A stretch of 18,489 nucleotides of DNA from JBPRGG01 sp051418075. Lineage in GTDB: Bacteria > Bacteroidota > Bacteroidia > Cytophagales > Cyclobacteriaceae. Location of the stretch: positions 1-18,489 of the forward strand of contig JBPRGG010000175.1 of NCBI GenBank assembly GCA_051418075.1, read 5' to 3'. Positions 1 to 5,892 of this stretch are shown in pieces (the stretch's first letter is position 1; each line of letters begins with the position of its first letter). The notes below the pieces were generated by a model, which saw nothing but the letters and a program-made list of their open reading frames with translations, searched no databases and was not told the DNA's origin. The translations under genes and the position numbers were made by a program.

Positions 1-513
1 TGAAAAACGGTTAAAACCAACTTTAAAAGCCTTTTCATTGCTTGAGAAAAGTAACTCAAAACCGTTAATTTCGTCCCAAGCCTGCATTTCAATTTGCTCC
101 AAACTTTCGGGAAAGACTAGGTCTTCATTTCGACAAAGGCACACTGTTTGTCCATAGGCCCTTTTGGCATCCTCTTCCTGCTCAAAGGCCAAATATAAAT
201 TTGGATTGAGCATAATACCACGGTTAAGGATGCCAAGATTGGTTTTCCAAATACCTTTCTCTTTATTAGCTTTAAAACCGCCTTTTGCCCAAGTACGCTC
301 CTGTTGCACATCAATCCCCTGATAATTCAACCGATGCCTCTTTATCTTATGTATGCCTATTTTCCCTAGTAATTCAGGAAATAGCTTCTTCTCGATACCT
401 TCTACAATAGAAGGTGTCAAGAACTGCTGGCTAAATGTTTCACTATCTCTTACAGCAGTCCAGGGCTTGATAAAGCCAAAAGGTCCAGAATATTTCACTA
501 CATAATAATCCAT
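1..513 (-). CDS. Cas5-like CRISPR-associated RAMP protein (partial, C-terminus beyond window)
   Basis: Reading the minus strand from the ATG at 513 gives 171 codons open to the window edge (N-terminus MDYYVVKYSGPFGFIKPWTA). The first 50 residues follow the N-terminal pattern of Cas5 proteins: a beta strand, then an aromatic/Pro segment, then 'TPSIVEGI', comparable to the 'TPSAARGI' helix of Cas5c/d. An Arg/His/Lys-rich stretch follows (IHKIKRHRLNYQG), and a 'NRGIMLNPNLYLAFE' segment sits where Cas5 has its second RAMP strand. It starts six bases after the cas6 stop, so the two are surely one operon, and more cas genes are expected to the left. Cas5 caps the crRNA 5' handle in Cascade. The subtype cannot be fixed from this fragment; a Cas8-like or other RAMP subunit is the alternative. 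Gene reality is near certain, the family name moderate. Confidence 0.5.
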   Translation of the reverse strand, partial: MDYYVVKYSGPFGFIKPWTAVRDSETFSQQFLTPSIVEGIEKKLFPELLGKIGIHKIKRHRLNYQGIDVQQERTWAKGGFKANKEKGIWKTNLGILNRGIMLNPNLYLAFEQEEDAKRAYGQTVCLCRNEDLVFPESLEQIEMQAWDEINGFELLFSSNEKAFKVGFNRFS

Positions 514-519
514 TTTACT

Positions 520-1176
520 TCACTTTATAGCTCCAAATCCAATTCCAGTAGAATTTCCAATACCTACATTCCAGGCAAAAGCGATCTGCTCTGGTGTACC
601 GGAAACTTTTACAGGACAAATACTTACTTTACTTCCAATCTTGTTATAATATATCACTTTTGTCTTTGGTGAGTGATAGGTCTTATCAAAAGAAACACTT
701 ACTCCTTTACTTGAAAGACCAGCATTTTTTAGTTTATTTGTTAATGTTTCTGTTAAATATTGTGAGCTCTTTTCTTCACTATAGATAAAATGAACATCTC
801 TTCCATCAATATTTCTTTTTATAAATACAGGGCTTGCTAATAAAAACCTTTCTCGATCATTAAAGACCGGATCTTCTTGTATGATTATCTCCTTCACAAA
901 AAGTCCCTTACCAATTTCCGGATCCTGTTGAATACCCTGAATTATCATTTTGATCAACAAAGAATCATGTGCACTTATAAAATAGGAGCTCCCATAGGGA
1001 AAATCTAAGCCATCTTTTACCTTTTTTGCATCCTGTAACCATGAAAATGAATACAAAGACAAATGATCGTGAATATCATTTTTGCCGATCCATTTATGCA
1101 ATGCTCCAGTTAGCATTGGCTGGTAATTAAATGGTATCGTTTCTTTGTTACGAGTCAAATATATTAGAATTCTCAT
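520..1176 (-). CDS. cas6: CRISPR pre-crRNA endoribonuclease Cas6 (first copy)
   Basis: A 218-residue Cas6, the RAMP nuclease that cuts pre-crRNA within the repeat. The C-terminal glycine-rich loop typical of Cas6 is clear (NVGIGNSTGIGFGAIK). The N-terminal half has the strand 'ILIYLTR', the 'PFNYQPMLTGALHKWIG' helix, then His36 and His38 just before 'LYSFSWL', where Cas6 family members keep the catalytic His and the F-S-x-L motif. I chose the ATG at 1176. An in-frame ATG at 1275 would add 33 residues of low-complexity hydrophobic sequence running through repeat-like DNA and is unlikely to be translated. Length fits the family (about 215-270). It is the first gene of a leftward cas operon (Cas5-like next, 6-nt gap). 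Its promoter region carries a candidate guide-RNA target (1199-1218). It is strongly diverged from the second Cas6 at 1917-2708. Confidence 0.82.
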   Translation of the reverse strand: MRILIYLTRNKETIPFNYQPMLTGALHKWIGKNDIHDHLSLYSFSWLQDAKKVKDGLDFPYGSSYFISAHDSLLIKMIIQGIQQDPEIGKGLFVKEIIIQEDPVFNDRERFLLASPVFIKRNIDGRDVHFIYSEEKSSQYLTETLTNKLKNAGLSSKGVSVSFDKTYHSPKTKVIYYNKIGSKVSICPVKVSGTPEQIAFAWNVGIGNSTGIGFGAIK

Positions 1177-1198
1177 TTTGTAAAAATATAAATAAAAT

Positions 1199-1218
1199 CC
1201 AAGAGTAAGAATATTTAT
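1199..1218 (+). promoter_or_regulatory. Candidate protospacer with CCA PAM upstream of cas6
   Basis: CCA at 1199-1201 is followed at 1202-1218 by AGAGTAAGAATATTTAT, identical to the 17 nt that directly follow a CRISPR-repeat-like end at 1288. Beyond the perfect 17, four mismatches and then seven more matches follow (24 of 28 in total, the tail being A-rich). CCN PAMs are known for several bacterial type I-B systems. The site lies 26-42 nt upstream of the cas6 ATG (1176), where the cas6 core promoter or leader must be. A Cascade bound here would block cas transcription without full-length pairing. The match is direct observation; the function is inference. Confidence 0.45.
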
Positions 1219-1259
1219 GAAAAAATAAAGAAAAAAAATTAAAATCTGTTTTTTTCTTT

Positions 1260-1337
1260 TATTTTTGGGAACCATAAGGAATTGAAAAAGAGTAAGAATA
1301 TTTATTGTTAAATAAATCGCACCTTATGGAATACATA
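1260..1337 (+). ncRNA. Degenerate mini-CRISPR (CreR/CreA-like guide RNA), putative
   Basis: Two repeat-like segments lie in the same orientation. The first ends ACCATAAGGAATTGAAAA (1271-1288); the second reads TCGCACCTTATGGAATACA (1317-1335). They share the pattern ACC-n-TA-n-GGAAT. The GGAATTGAAA end is the classic 3' end (future crRNA 5' handle) of many type I-B repeats. The interval 1289-1316 acts as a 28-nt spacer whose 5' 17 nt match the site upstream of cas6. A TATTTTTG (1260-1267) fits the Bacteroidota -7 box TAnnTTTG and would start a transcript near 1273, inside the first repeat. A 10-bp hairpin at 1335-1364 could end it. Degenerate repeats, a seed-only match and a position beside cas6 are traits of known Cas-autorepressing crRNA-like RNAs. 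The system's true repeat is not in the window, so this stays provisional. Confidence 0.45.
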
Positions 1338-1364
1338 TTCAGCCATAAAAATTTGGCTGAATAT
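1335..1364. promoter_or_regulatory. Perfect 10-bp inverted repeat upstream of hicA
   Basis: ATATTCAGCC (1335-1344) and GGCTGAATAT (1355-1364) are exact inverted copies around a 10-nt AT-only loop. The element sits between the repeat-like segment and hicA, with its right edge 23 nt before the hicA ATG. It is followed by ATTTTG, only a weak U-tract, so it could be a terminator for a short upstream transcript or an operator for hicA. A TATATTTT at 1362-1369 overlaps its right arm and resembles a -7 box, which favours an operator role. Confidence 0.5.
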
Positions 1365-1387
1365 ATTTTGCTATACATCAGCTATTT

Positions 1388-1579
1388 ATGAAAAGAAATG
1401 CCTTACTAAAGCACCTCAAAAGAAATGGATGTTTTTTATTAAGAGAAGGTAAAAAGCATTCCATATTTATTAATCCTGCCAATGGTAAGGAAGCACCGGT
1501 TCCCCGGCATACGGAAATAAAAAATATTATAGGAATGGCGGTTTGTAAAGAATTGGAAATTCCAGTTATTGGTAACTAA
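1388..1579 (+). CDS. hicA: HicA family mRNA interferase toxin
   Basis: A 63-residue protein with the complete HicA fold signature: 'LLKHLKRNGCFLLREGKKHSIFINPANGKEAPVPRHTEIK'. This is the double-stranded-RNA-binding-like fold with the catalytic histidine (His24 in KKHSIF) and the 'VPRH-EI' motif of the family; full-length HicA is usually 55-85 residues. HicA toxins cleave mRNA and tmRNA and are held inactive by HicB. Here the expected antitoxin gene is not in the same operon: it lies on the opposite strand, and its stop codon directly abuts the hicA stop. Upstream are the inverted repeat at 1335-1364 and the CRISPR-repeat-like element, both in the same transcriptional direction. No truncation or missing catalytic residue is seen, so the toxin could be active. 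Confidence 0.88.
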   Translation: MKRNALLKHLKRNGCFLLREGKKHSIFINPANGKEAPVPRHTEIKNIIGMAVCKELEIPVIGN

Positions 1580-1813
1580 TCAAATATTAATTGACTCAAG
1601 CGTATATTTTCTATTGCCCATTTCCTTTATGGCTTTTTCCATACGCACTTCTTTAAGCAATTCAATCACTTCAATTATATTTTCTCTTACCTCTTGTTCA
1701 GATTCTCCTTGAGTAAATGCACCTGGAATTTCAGGAATAAATCCTACAAATCCACCTTCTTCAGCTTTCTCTATGATTAAATTATATCGCATACTTATAT
1801 AACTTTTTTTCAT
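1580..1813 (-). CDS. hicB: HicB-like antitoxin, single-domain
   Basis: 77 residues from the ATG at 1813, or 70 from the ATG at 1792 (MRYNLIIEKAEEGGF), which matches the usual HicB N-terminus better. The partial RNase-H-like HicB core is clear: 'YNLIIEKAEEGGFVGFIPEIPGAFTQGESEQEVRENIIEVIELLKE'. HicB neutralises HicA by covering its active site. Typical HicB proteins carry a C-terminal ribbon-helix-helix or HTH domain that autorepresses the operon; only about 25 residues follow the core here (MEKAIKEMGNRKYTLESINI), too few for one. It lies 103 nt downstream of cas6 (second copy) on the same strand, so it may be the last cistron of the WYL-cas6 transcript or use its own -7 box at 1827-1834. The convergent, butt-joined layout with hicA is unusual. 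Confidence 0.85.
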   Translation of the reverse strand: MKKSYISMRYNLIIEKAEEGGFVGFIPEIPGAFTQGESEQEVRENIIEVIELLKEVRMEKAIKEMGNRKYTLESINI

Positions 1814-1826
1814 TAAAACTATTTAA

Positions 1827-1834
1827 CAAATATA
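1827..1834 (-). promoter_or_regulatory. Candidate -7 box for hicB
   Basis: TATATTTG on the minus strand fits the Bacteroidota -7 consensus TAnnTTTG exactly and ends 13 nt before the first possible hicB ATG. No convincing -33 TTG was found at the usual spacing, and such a box is not rare in AT-rich DNA, so this is tentative. Confidence 0.3.
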
Positions 1835-1894
1835 ATTTATAATTCAATAATATTCTATTTCCGTAAAATAGCTTGTCTTTATTTTATTATGTAA

Positions 1895-1906
1895 AAGAAC
1901 GTTCTT
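1895..1906. promoter_or_regulatory. 12-bp perfect palindrome AAGAACGTTCTT
   Basis: AAGAACGTTCTT is its own reverse complement and lies in the gap between the second cas6 stop (1917) and hicB. A second, shorter inverted repeat (CTATTT-5 nt-AAATAG) lies between it and hicB. It is a plausible repressor operator for hicB; nothing in the sequence identifies the protein that would bind it. Confidence 0.35.
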
Positions 1907-1916
1907 AAATAATAAT

Positions 1917-2708
1917 TTATTTACTCCCTCCTCTCCCAAACCCCATTCCCATACTATTCTTCTCCCCAAATCCGGCGTAATACCCCAGTTCCTGAAGCTC
2001 CACCGGGGCCTGCAATTGAAACCGAAACTGGTAGCCCTTGACCCTGGTCTCATGATCGGTATAGGATTTTATCAGCAATAGCTTTTCCTTTACCCGTGAT
2101 TGAAGCTTAAAATCCAGTTTGAATTCATTATCAGGCTGGGGCATGATCCCTCCGGCCTGAGCCGTTTGTAAAGCAGCAAACTTCCGGACCAGGTTGTTCA
2201 ATAAAATATCGGCAAACTGAGGATGATCCGGAGACAGGTATTGCGGATGTTTATCATCCACTCCCTTGTGTGAAATGCACAAAGGAGTTTTCAGTTGATA
2301 GGTCATCACTTGCTTAAACTCTTCCCGGGGTAATGTTTCTACCCGTATGATCTCAAAAGTGACCCCTCCTACCGGGTCCTTCACTTGCATCACCTGGTTG
2401 GTAAATATGCCCTTGATGAAATTTTCAGCAGCCTGATCAGCTACAAAACTAAAAACTATGGAAGCAAAATCGCTTTTCATCTCCATCCGGTCCTGCCGGA
2501 TTTGATAAGGATATGTTTCCAAAGGACCGAACGTAAAAAGCTTGTACTTCCGGTTCTGATTAGCATATCCCTGGCCATGCAGAAAGTGACTGTAATCCGG
2601 ATCAGCCAGTTCAATCCGGCGATAGATCCAGCTGCTGATGGCATACTGGTAATTTAGCGGTATAAACCTCCCCGGGGTACTTCTTTGTAATACTAATTTA
2701 AATCGCAT
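1917..2708 (-). CDS. cas6: CRISPR pre-crRNA endoribonuclease Cas6 (second copy)
   Basis: A 263-residue Cas6 of standard length. It opens with a typical RAMP strand (MRFKLVLQRS), then 'PLNYQYAISSWIYRRI'. Next come a histidine cluster (His41, His44 in HFLHGQGY) and 'YKLFTFGPL', the H-GY/FKLFTFS-L motif of Cas6. The C-terminus holds the glycine-rich RNA-binding loop 'GYYAGFGEKNSMGMGFGRGG'. It cleaves pre-crRNA repeats. The start codon lies inside the 3' end of the WYL regulator gene (11-nt overlap, ATGCGATTTAA), which implies translational coupling. No other cas gene adjoins it, so it would serve an array elsewhere or the locus to the left. It differs greatly from the first Cas6 and its DNA is richer in G+C, consistent with a different CRISPR subtype or a separate acquisition. 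Confidence 0.92.
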   Translation of the reverse strand: MRFKLVLQRSTPGRFIPLNYQYAISSWIYRRIELADPDYSHFLHGQGYANQNRKYKLFTFGPLETYPYQIRQDRMEMKSDFASIVFSFVADQAAENFIKGIFTNQVMQVKDPVGGVTFEIIRVETLPREEFKQVMTYQLKTPLCISHKGVDDKHPQYLSPDHPQFADILLNNLVRKFAALQTAQAGGIMPQPDNEFKLDFKLQSRVKEKLLLIKSYTDHETRVKGYQFRFQLQAPVELQELGYYAGFGEKNSMGMGFGRGGSK

Positions 2709-3645
2709 GATCAGAATTTTGGCTAAAATTAATAATGGTGCGCGACAATTTGTGTCGCATGATCCATTGATCCAATAAATTTTGAATATAATTAATCAAT
2801 TCTGGTGGTTGAAGGATCCTGATCTGATCCAGGTAACCCATTAAAAACCTGCCTACTCCTTCCAGGCTGTATACCGGACCGTCAAAAAGGTACTTCTGCT
2901 GATTTACCTGCAAATAAGAAATGGCGGCCGGGTAATTTTCTCTAAGAGCCAGATAAGCTTTTAAATTTAGCTCCAGCACTACCTGATAGCTCTTTGCATC
3001 TACAAAACCAAAACAATCAGCATGTTGCTGTTGATGTTGATCCAGGTGTTCCTGCTTTTTATCCAGTATGATCAGGTCATGAATGCGCTCCAGCTTGAAA
3101 AACTTGTTTTTTGCGGATACCGGTTCGAAAGCCTGTATCACGGTATAATTTTCAGTAAAGGCAAAAGGCTCGATCAACCGGTCACTGATTTGCTGGCTAT
3201 GAGCAGAATGATAACTTTTTATGGTCACTTGTTTACGGTTATCAATGGCTTTTTGTAATTGGCTGATAAACCGGCTTATCCTGGCTCTTTCCAGGTATTC
3301 AGGCACCTGGAATAATTCACCCTGCACATAGATTTTCTTCAAAACAGAAGTAGTTAGAGGATGATTGGCAGCAGCGGATCTCATGGTCTGGTTCACCAAA
3401 TTACATTCCTCAGCTGTAAGGTTCATAGGTTCATCAGAATCCTGTTCGTAATTACATATAAAATAACGGTTTTGCCAGTCCTGCTCCACCAAAAAACCAA
3501 CATCCTCTAACAATTTGATATATCGCTGTACGGATCGGACAGTAACATCTAATAATACTGCCAAATCTTTTGCAGTTCGGCCACCAGGCCTTTTCAAAAG
3601 GCTTATTAGTTTAAAAACACGTAATATTTTCTGTTGTGGCAGCAA
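2698..3645 (-). CDS. HTH/WYL-domain transcriptional regulator
   Basis: 315 residues. Residues about 8-60 form a DeoR-like winged HTH (LRVFKLISLLKRPGGRTAKDLAVLLDVTVRSVQRYIKLLEDVGF). A linker follows, then a WYL-type ligand-sensing region (about 140-215: QKAIDNRKQVTIKSYHS ... IEPFAFTENYTVIQAFEPVSAKNKFFKLERI) and a C-terminal WCX-like domain. WYL regulators often sit in CRISPR and phage-defence loci and can respond to nucleic-acid ligands. The 11-nt overlap with cas6 downstream makes regulation of cas6 or CRISPR genes the likely role. Upstream of the HTH the only in-frame start is a TTG at 3645 (an in-frame stop lies at 3658-3660), so translation probably starts at a non-ATG codon. A fragment of a close relative persists at 13124-13186. 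Confidence 0.88.
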   Translation of the reverse strand: MLPQQKILRVFKLISLLKRPGGRTAKDLAVLLDVTVRSVQRYIKLLEDVGFLVEQDWQNRYFICNYEQDSDEPMNLTAEECNLVNQTMRSAAANHPLTTSVLKKIYVQGELFQVPEYLERARISRFISQLQKAIDNRKQVTIKSYHSAHSQQISDRLIEPFAFTENYTVIQAFEPVSAKNKFFKLERIHDLIILDKKQEHLDQHQQQHADCFGFVDAKSYQVVLELNLKAYLALRENYPAAISYLQVNQQKYLFDGPVYSLEGVGRFLMGYLDQIRILQPPELINYIQNLLDQWIMRHKLSRTIINFSQNSDHAI

Positions 3646-3787
3646 AAAGCAATAGATTTAAAAAATTTTATAACTGGTTGTGGGCTCAAGATATAAAATC
3701 AAATAATTAAAACCAAAAAAAATCGGTGATGAGGTAATTTTTTTTCAAATAGCACCTAATTTAGAGAAAATAACATCGATTGCATTT

Positions 3788-5326
3788 ATGCCTGAAACGC
3801 TGTTTGATAAGAAAATCTTTTCTTTGCTGGAGGTAACCAGAAGCATTCAAAAAACTTTATCCCAAAGGTATACCAGTGCTTTCTGGGTCAAGGCGGAAAT
3901 GATCAAGCTGAATCACTACAGCAGGAGCGGTCATTGTTATCCTGAAATGGTAGAAAAAACCAATGGTAAAGTAGTGGCTCAAATCAGGTGTAACCTTTGG
4001 AAAGATAATTTTATCAACATCAACCGGAAATTCCTGGAAGTACTGAAAGAACCTTTAAAGGATGGCATCAAAATCCTGTTTCTGGCCCGGATTACCTTTG
4101 ATCCGGCTTATGGCCTGTCTCTGAATATCCTGGATATTGATCCCGGCTTTACCCTGGGCGACCTGGAAAAGGACAAACAATTAACTATTGAACGTCTTCA
4201 AAAAGAAGGTATATTCTCCCTGAACCAACAACTTGCCATGCCTTTGTTGCCCCAGAGACTGGCCATTATTTCTGTCGAAACCAGTAAAGGGTATGCTGAT
4301 TTTACCAACATCATTGATCATAATGAAGGAGGTTATCAATTCTTCCACCTCCTGTTCCCTTCGGTTTTACAGGGGGATAATGCCATCAAAGGCATTATTA
4401 AACAGCTTAAAAGGATTAAAAAAGTCATACATCATTTTGATGTGGTGCTGATTGTCCGGGGTGGAGGTGGTGACATTGGTCTATCCTGTTATAATGACTA
4501 TGAATTGGCCAGGCATGTTGCCAGTTTTCCTCTGCCGGTATTGGCCGGAATAGGACATGCTACTAATCAGACGGTAACCGAAATGGTGGCTCATTATAAT
4601 GCCATTACCCCCACCAAGCTGGCTGAGTATCTGATCCATCAGTTCGATCTTTTTGCTGATCCGGTACAAAATGCTCAAAAAGTCATTACTGAAAAATCAA
4701 ACAAGATCATCAGGGATGAGCACCACAAATTTTCCCACGAAATCAGGCTTTTTAAATCGGCGGCCAAAAATGTAGTCCAGAAGCAGCAACACCAGATAAA
4801 GTCCCTGATCAACACATTGAACCAACATGCATTTTATATTTTCAGAAATGAAAAGCGGCATATGTTTCAAATAAATCAGGAAATGAAAAAAGCATCAGAG
4901 GTGTATTTGCAAAAAAACAGTTTAATGATTGAACAGCAGGCTGTTTTAATGCAAAAGGATGTTAAGTCCATTCTTCATCGTTCAAACGGTTTGATTGATC
5001 AGTATATCAGGCAAATCTCCAAAACATCCCGTTTTGTGATTGCCCAACAAAATACTCAAACCGATTCCATTCAACAACGATTGATAGAAAAAGCCAGGCT
5101 GTTTTTAAATGACCAGAATAAGGATCTTGATATAGCCATTAAAAGCATTCATCACCTGGATCCTAAAAATGTGTTGAAAAGGGGGTATAGCATTACCTTA
5201 CTTGATGGCAAATCAGTTACTAACGTTGAAAGGCTGAAGCAAGGTGATGTCATAAATTCCGTATTGTATCAGGGGACCGTTACCAGTAAAATTGAAAAGA
5301 TTAAAAAATCAGAAAGCAATGAGTGA
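3788..5326 (+). CDS. xseA: Exodeoxyribonuclease VII large subunit
   Basis: 512 residues, XseA. The N-terminal OB-fold domain (about 1-115) contains 'SAFWVKAEMIKLNHYSRSGHCYPEMVEK'. The catalytic domain follows, with 'PQRLAIISVETSKGYADFTNII' and the hallmark 'DVVLIVRGGGGDIGLSCYNDYELARHVASFPLPVLAGIGHATNQTVTEMVA'. A long coiled-coil stretch (about 290-450) and the C-terminal 'VLKRGYSI' segment complete the family layout. With XseB it degrades single-stranded DNA in both directions in the cytoplasm, in repair and recombination. It is somewhat longer than E. coli XseA, mainly in the coiled coil. The ATG at 3788 follows an AT-rich leader with no clear Shine-Dalgarno. Its last 8 nt overlap xseB. It is divergent from the WYL-cas6 operon across 142 nt. 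Confidence 0.95.
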   Translation: MPETLFDKKIFSLLEVTRSIQKTLSQRYTSAFWVKAEMIKLNHYSRSGHCYPEMVEKTNGKVVAQIRCNLWKDNFININRKFLEVLKEPLKDGIKILFLARITFDPAYGLSLNILDIDPGFTLGDLEKDKQLTIERLQKEGIFSLNQQLAMPLLPQRLAIISVETSKGYADFTNIIDHNEGGYQFFHLLFPSVLQGDNAIKGIIKQLKRIKKVIHHFDVVLIVRGGGGDIGLSCYNDYELARHVASFPLPVLAGIGHATNQTVTEMVAHYNAITPTKLAEYLIHQFDLFADPVQNAQKVITEKSNKIIRDEHHKFSHEIRLFKSAAKNVVQKQQHQIKSLINTLNQHAFYIFRNEKRHMFQINQEMKKASEVYLQKNSLMIEQQAVLMQKDVKSILHRSNGLIDQYIRQISKTSRFVIAQQNTQTDSIQQRLIEKARLFLNDQNKDLDIAIKSIHHLDPKNVLKRGYSITLLDGKSVTNVERLKQGDVINSVLYQGTVTSKIEKIKKSESNE

Positions 5327-5546
5327 AATATCATACACCGAAGCATTTGAAGAATTACAAGCAATAGTAACTGAAATTGATCAGGGCGAGATCACGGTAG
5401 ATGTACTTTCTCAAAAAGTAAAACGGGCGGCTGAATTGATCAAGGTCTGTAAGAATAAGTTGAGCACCACGGAAGAGGATGTGAATCAAATCCTGAAGGA
5501 GTTGGATTCGGCGGAAACGGCCGGTTCGGGTGAGGGGCCTTTTTGA
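5319..5546 (+). CDS. xseB: Exodeoxyribonuclease VII small subunit
   Basis: 75 residues from the ATG at 5319, within the xseA end (ATGAGTGA, 8-nt overlap), which indicates translational coupling. The sequence 'SYTEAFEELQAIVTEIDQGEITVDVLSQKVKRAAELIKVCKNKLSTTEEDVNQIL' is a full XseB helical hairpin (PF02609-type), which binds the coiled coil of XseA and is needed in several copies per large subunit. An in-frame ATG at 5292 would add nine residues (MKRLKNQKA) without family support, so I prefer 5319. Confidence 0.95.
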   Translation: MSEISYTEAFEELQAIVTEIDQGEITVDVLSQKVKRAAELIKVCKNKLSTTEEDVNQILKELDSAETAGSGEGPF

Positions 5547-5581
5547 GGTAATTCAGGGTTATTTATCAGTCGGCACAAATT

Positions 5582-5610
5582 AAAAAAGCACCTATCCGAA
5601 AACAGGCGCC
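5582..5610 (-). terminator. Intrinsic terminator on the minus strand
   Basis: On the minus strand GCGCCT (5609-5604), a 10-nt loop and AGGTGC (5593-5588) form a six-pair stem with one G-T wobble, followed by six T (5587-5582). There is no U-tract on the plus side, so it acts leftward. It would stop transcription from the oxidoreductase gene ending at 5893, leaving a rather long 3' untranslated stretch, and would protect xseAB from antisense read-through. Confidence 0.55.
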
Positions 5611-5892
5611 CTTAAACACTCCACTTTGATTTATTTATTGGAGAGCTTCTAAACGGTCAACCGGGTAAAGGTAATAGATTTTTTACTCAAAAAAGGAGAT
5701 ATTTTGCTTGAAAAAGCACATGATAGTATTTCGAATTTTATCAATTATAGTAATGGTAATTTATTGACTGCAGCTACTTTGAGGAAGTGGTTTTGCAAGG
5801 TTGAACCGGGCAACCGACAGGGACAATAATCAACCTTGTTTAAATCCTTCAACCAGTTGAATTTATACCTCCATGGGCTATAAGCCAATGAA
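5611..5892. other. Gene-free stretch with a possible decayed plus-strand reading frame
   Basis: This 282-nt interval holds no recognisable gene. One plus-strand frame stays open for 56 codons up to a TAA at 5827-5829, with gene-like composition (...EKAHDSISNFINYSNGNLLT...) but no ATG. A TTG preceded by AAGGAG near 5695 could start 41 codons. Across its end lies an inverted repeat, CAAGGTTGA (5796-5804) and TCAACCTTG (5830-5838). I do not recognise a family; it is either a gene remnant or chance. Confidence 0.25.

Noticed and set aside
1177..1275. 33-residue N-terminal extension of the first Cas6 from an ATG at 1275
   Set aside because: It is low-complexity hydrophobic sequence that begins inside the repeat-like DNA and has no counterpart in Cas6 proteins, whose N-terminal strand begins at the 1176 ATG.
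3746..3775. CAAATAGCACCTAATTTAGAG resembles the second repeat-like segment upstream of hicA
   Set aside because: It lacks the GGAAT and ATTGAAA parts, has no partner segment and no matching spacer, so the likeness is chance in AT-rich DNA.
5796..5838. 9-bp inverted repeat CAAGGTTGA/TCAACCTTG as a terminator for xseAB
   Set aside because: It has a 25-nt loop, no T-tract and lies about 250 nt past xseB, so it does not look like an intrinsic terminator.
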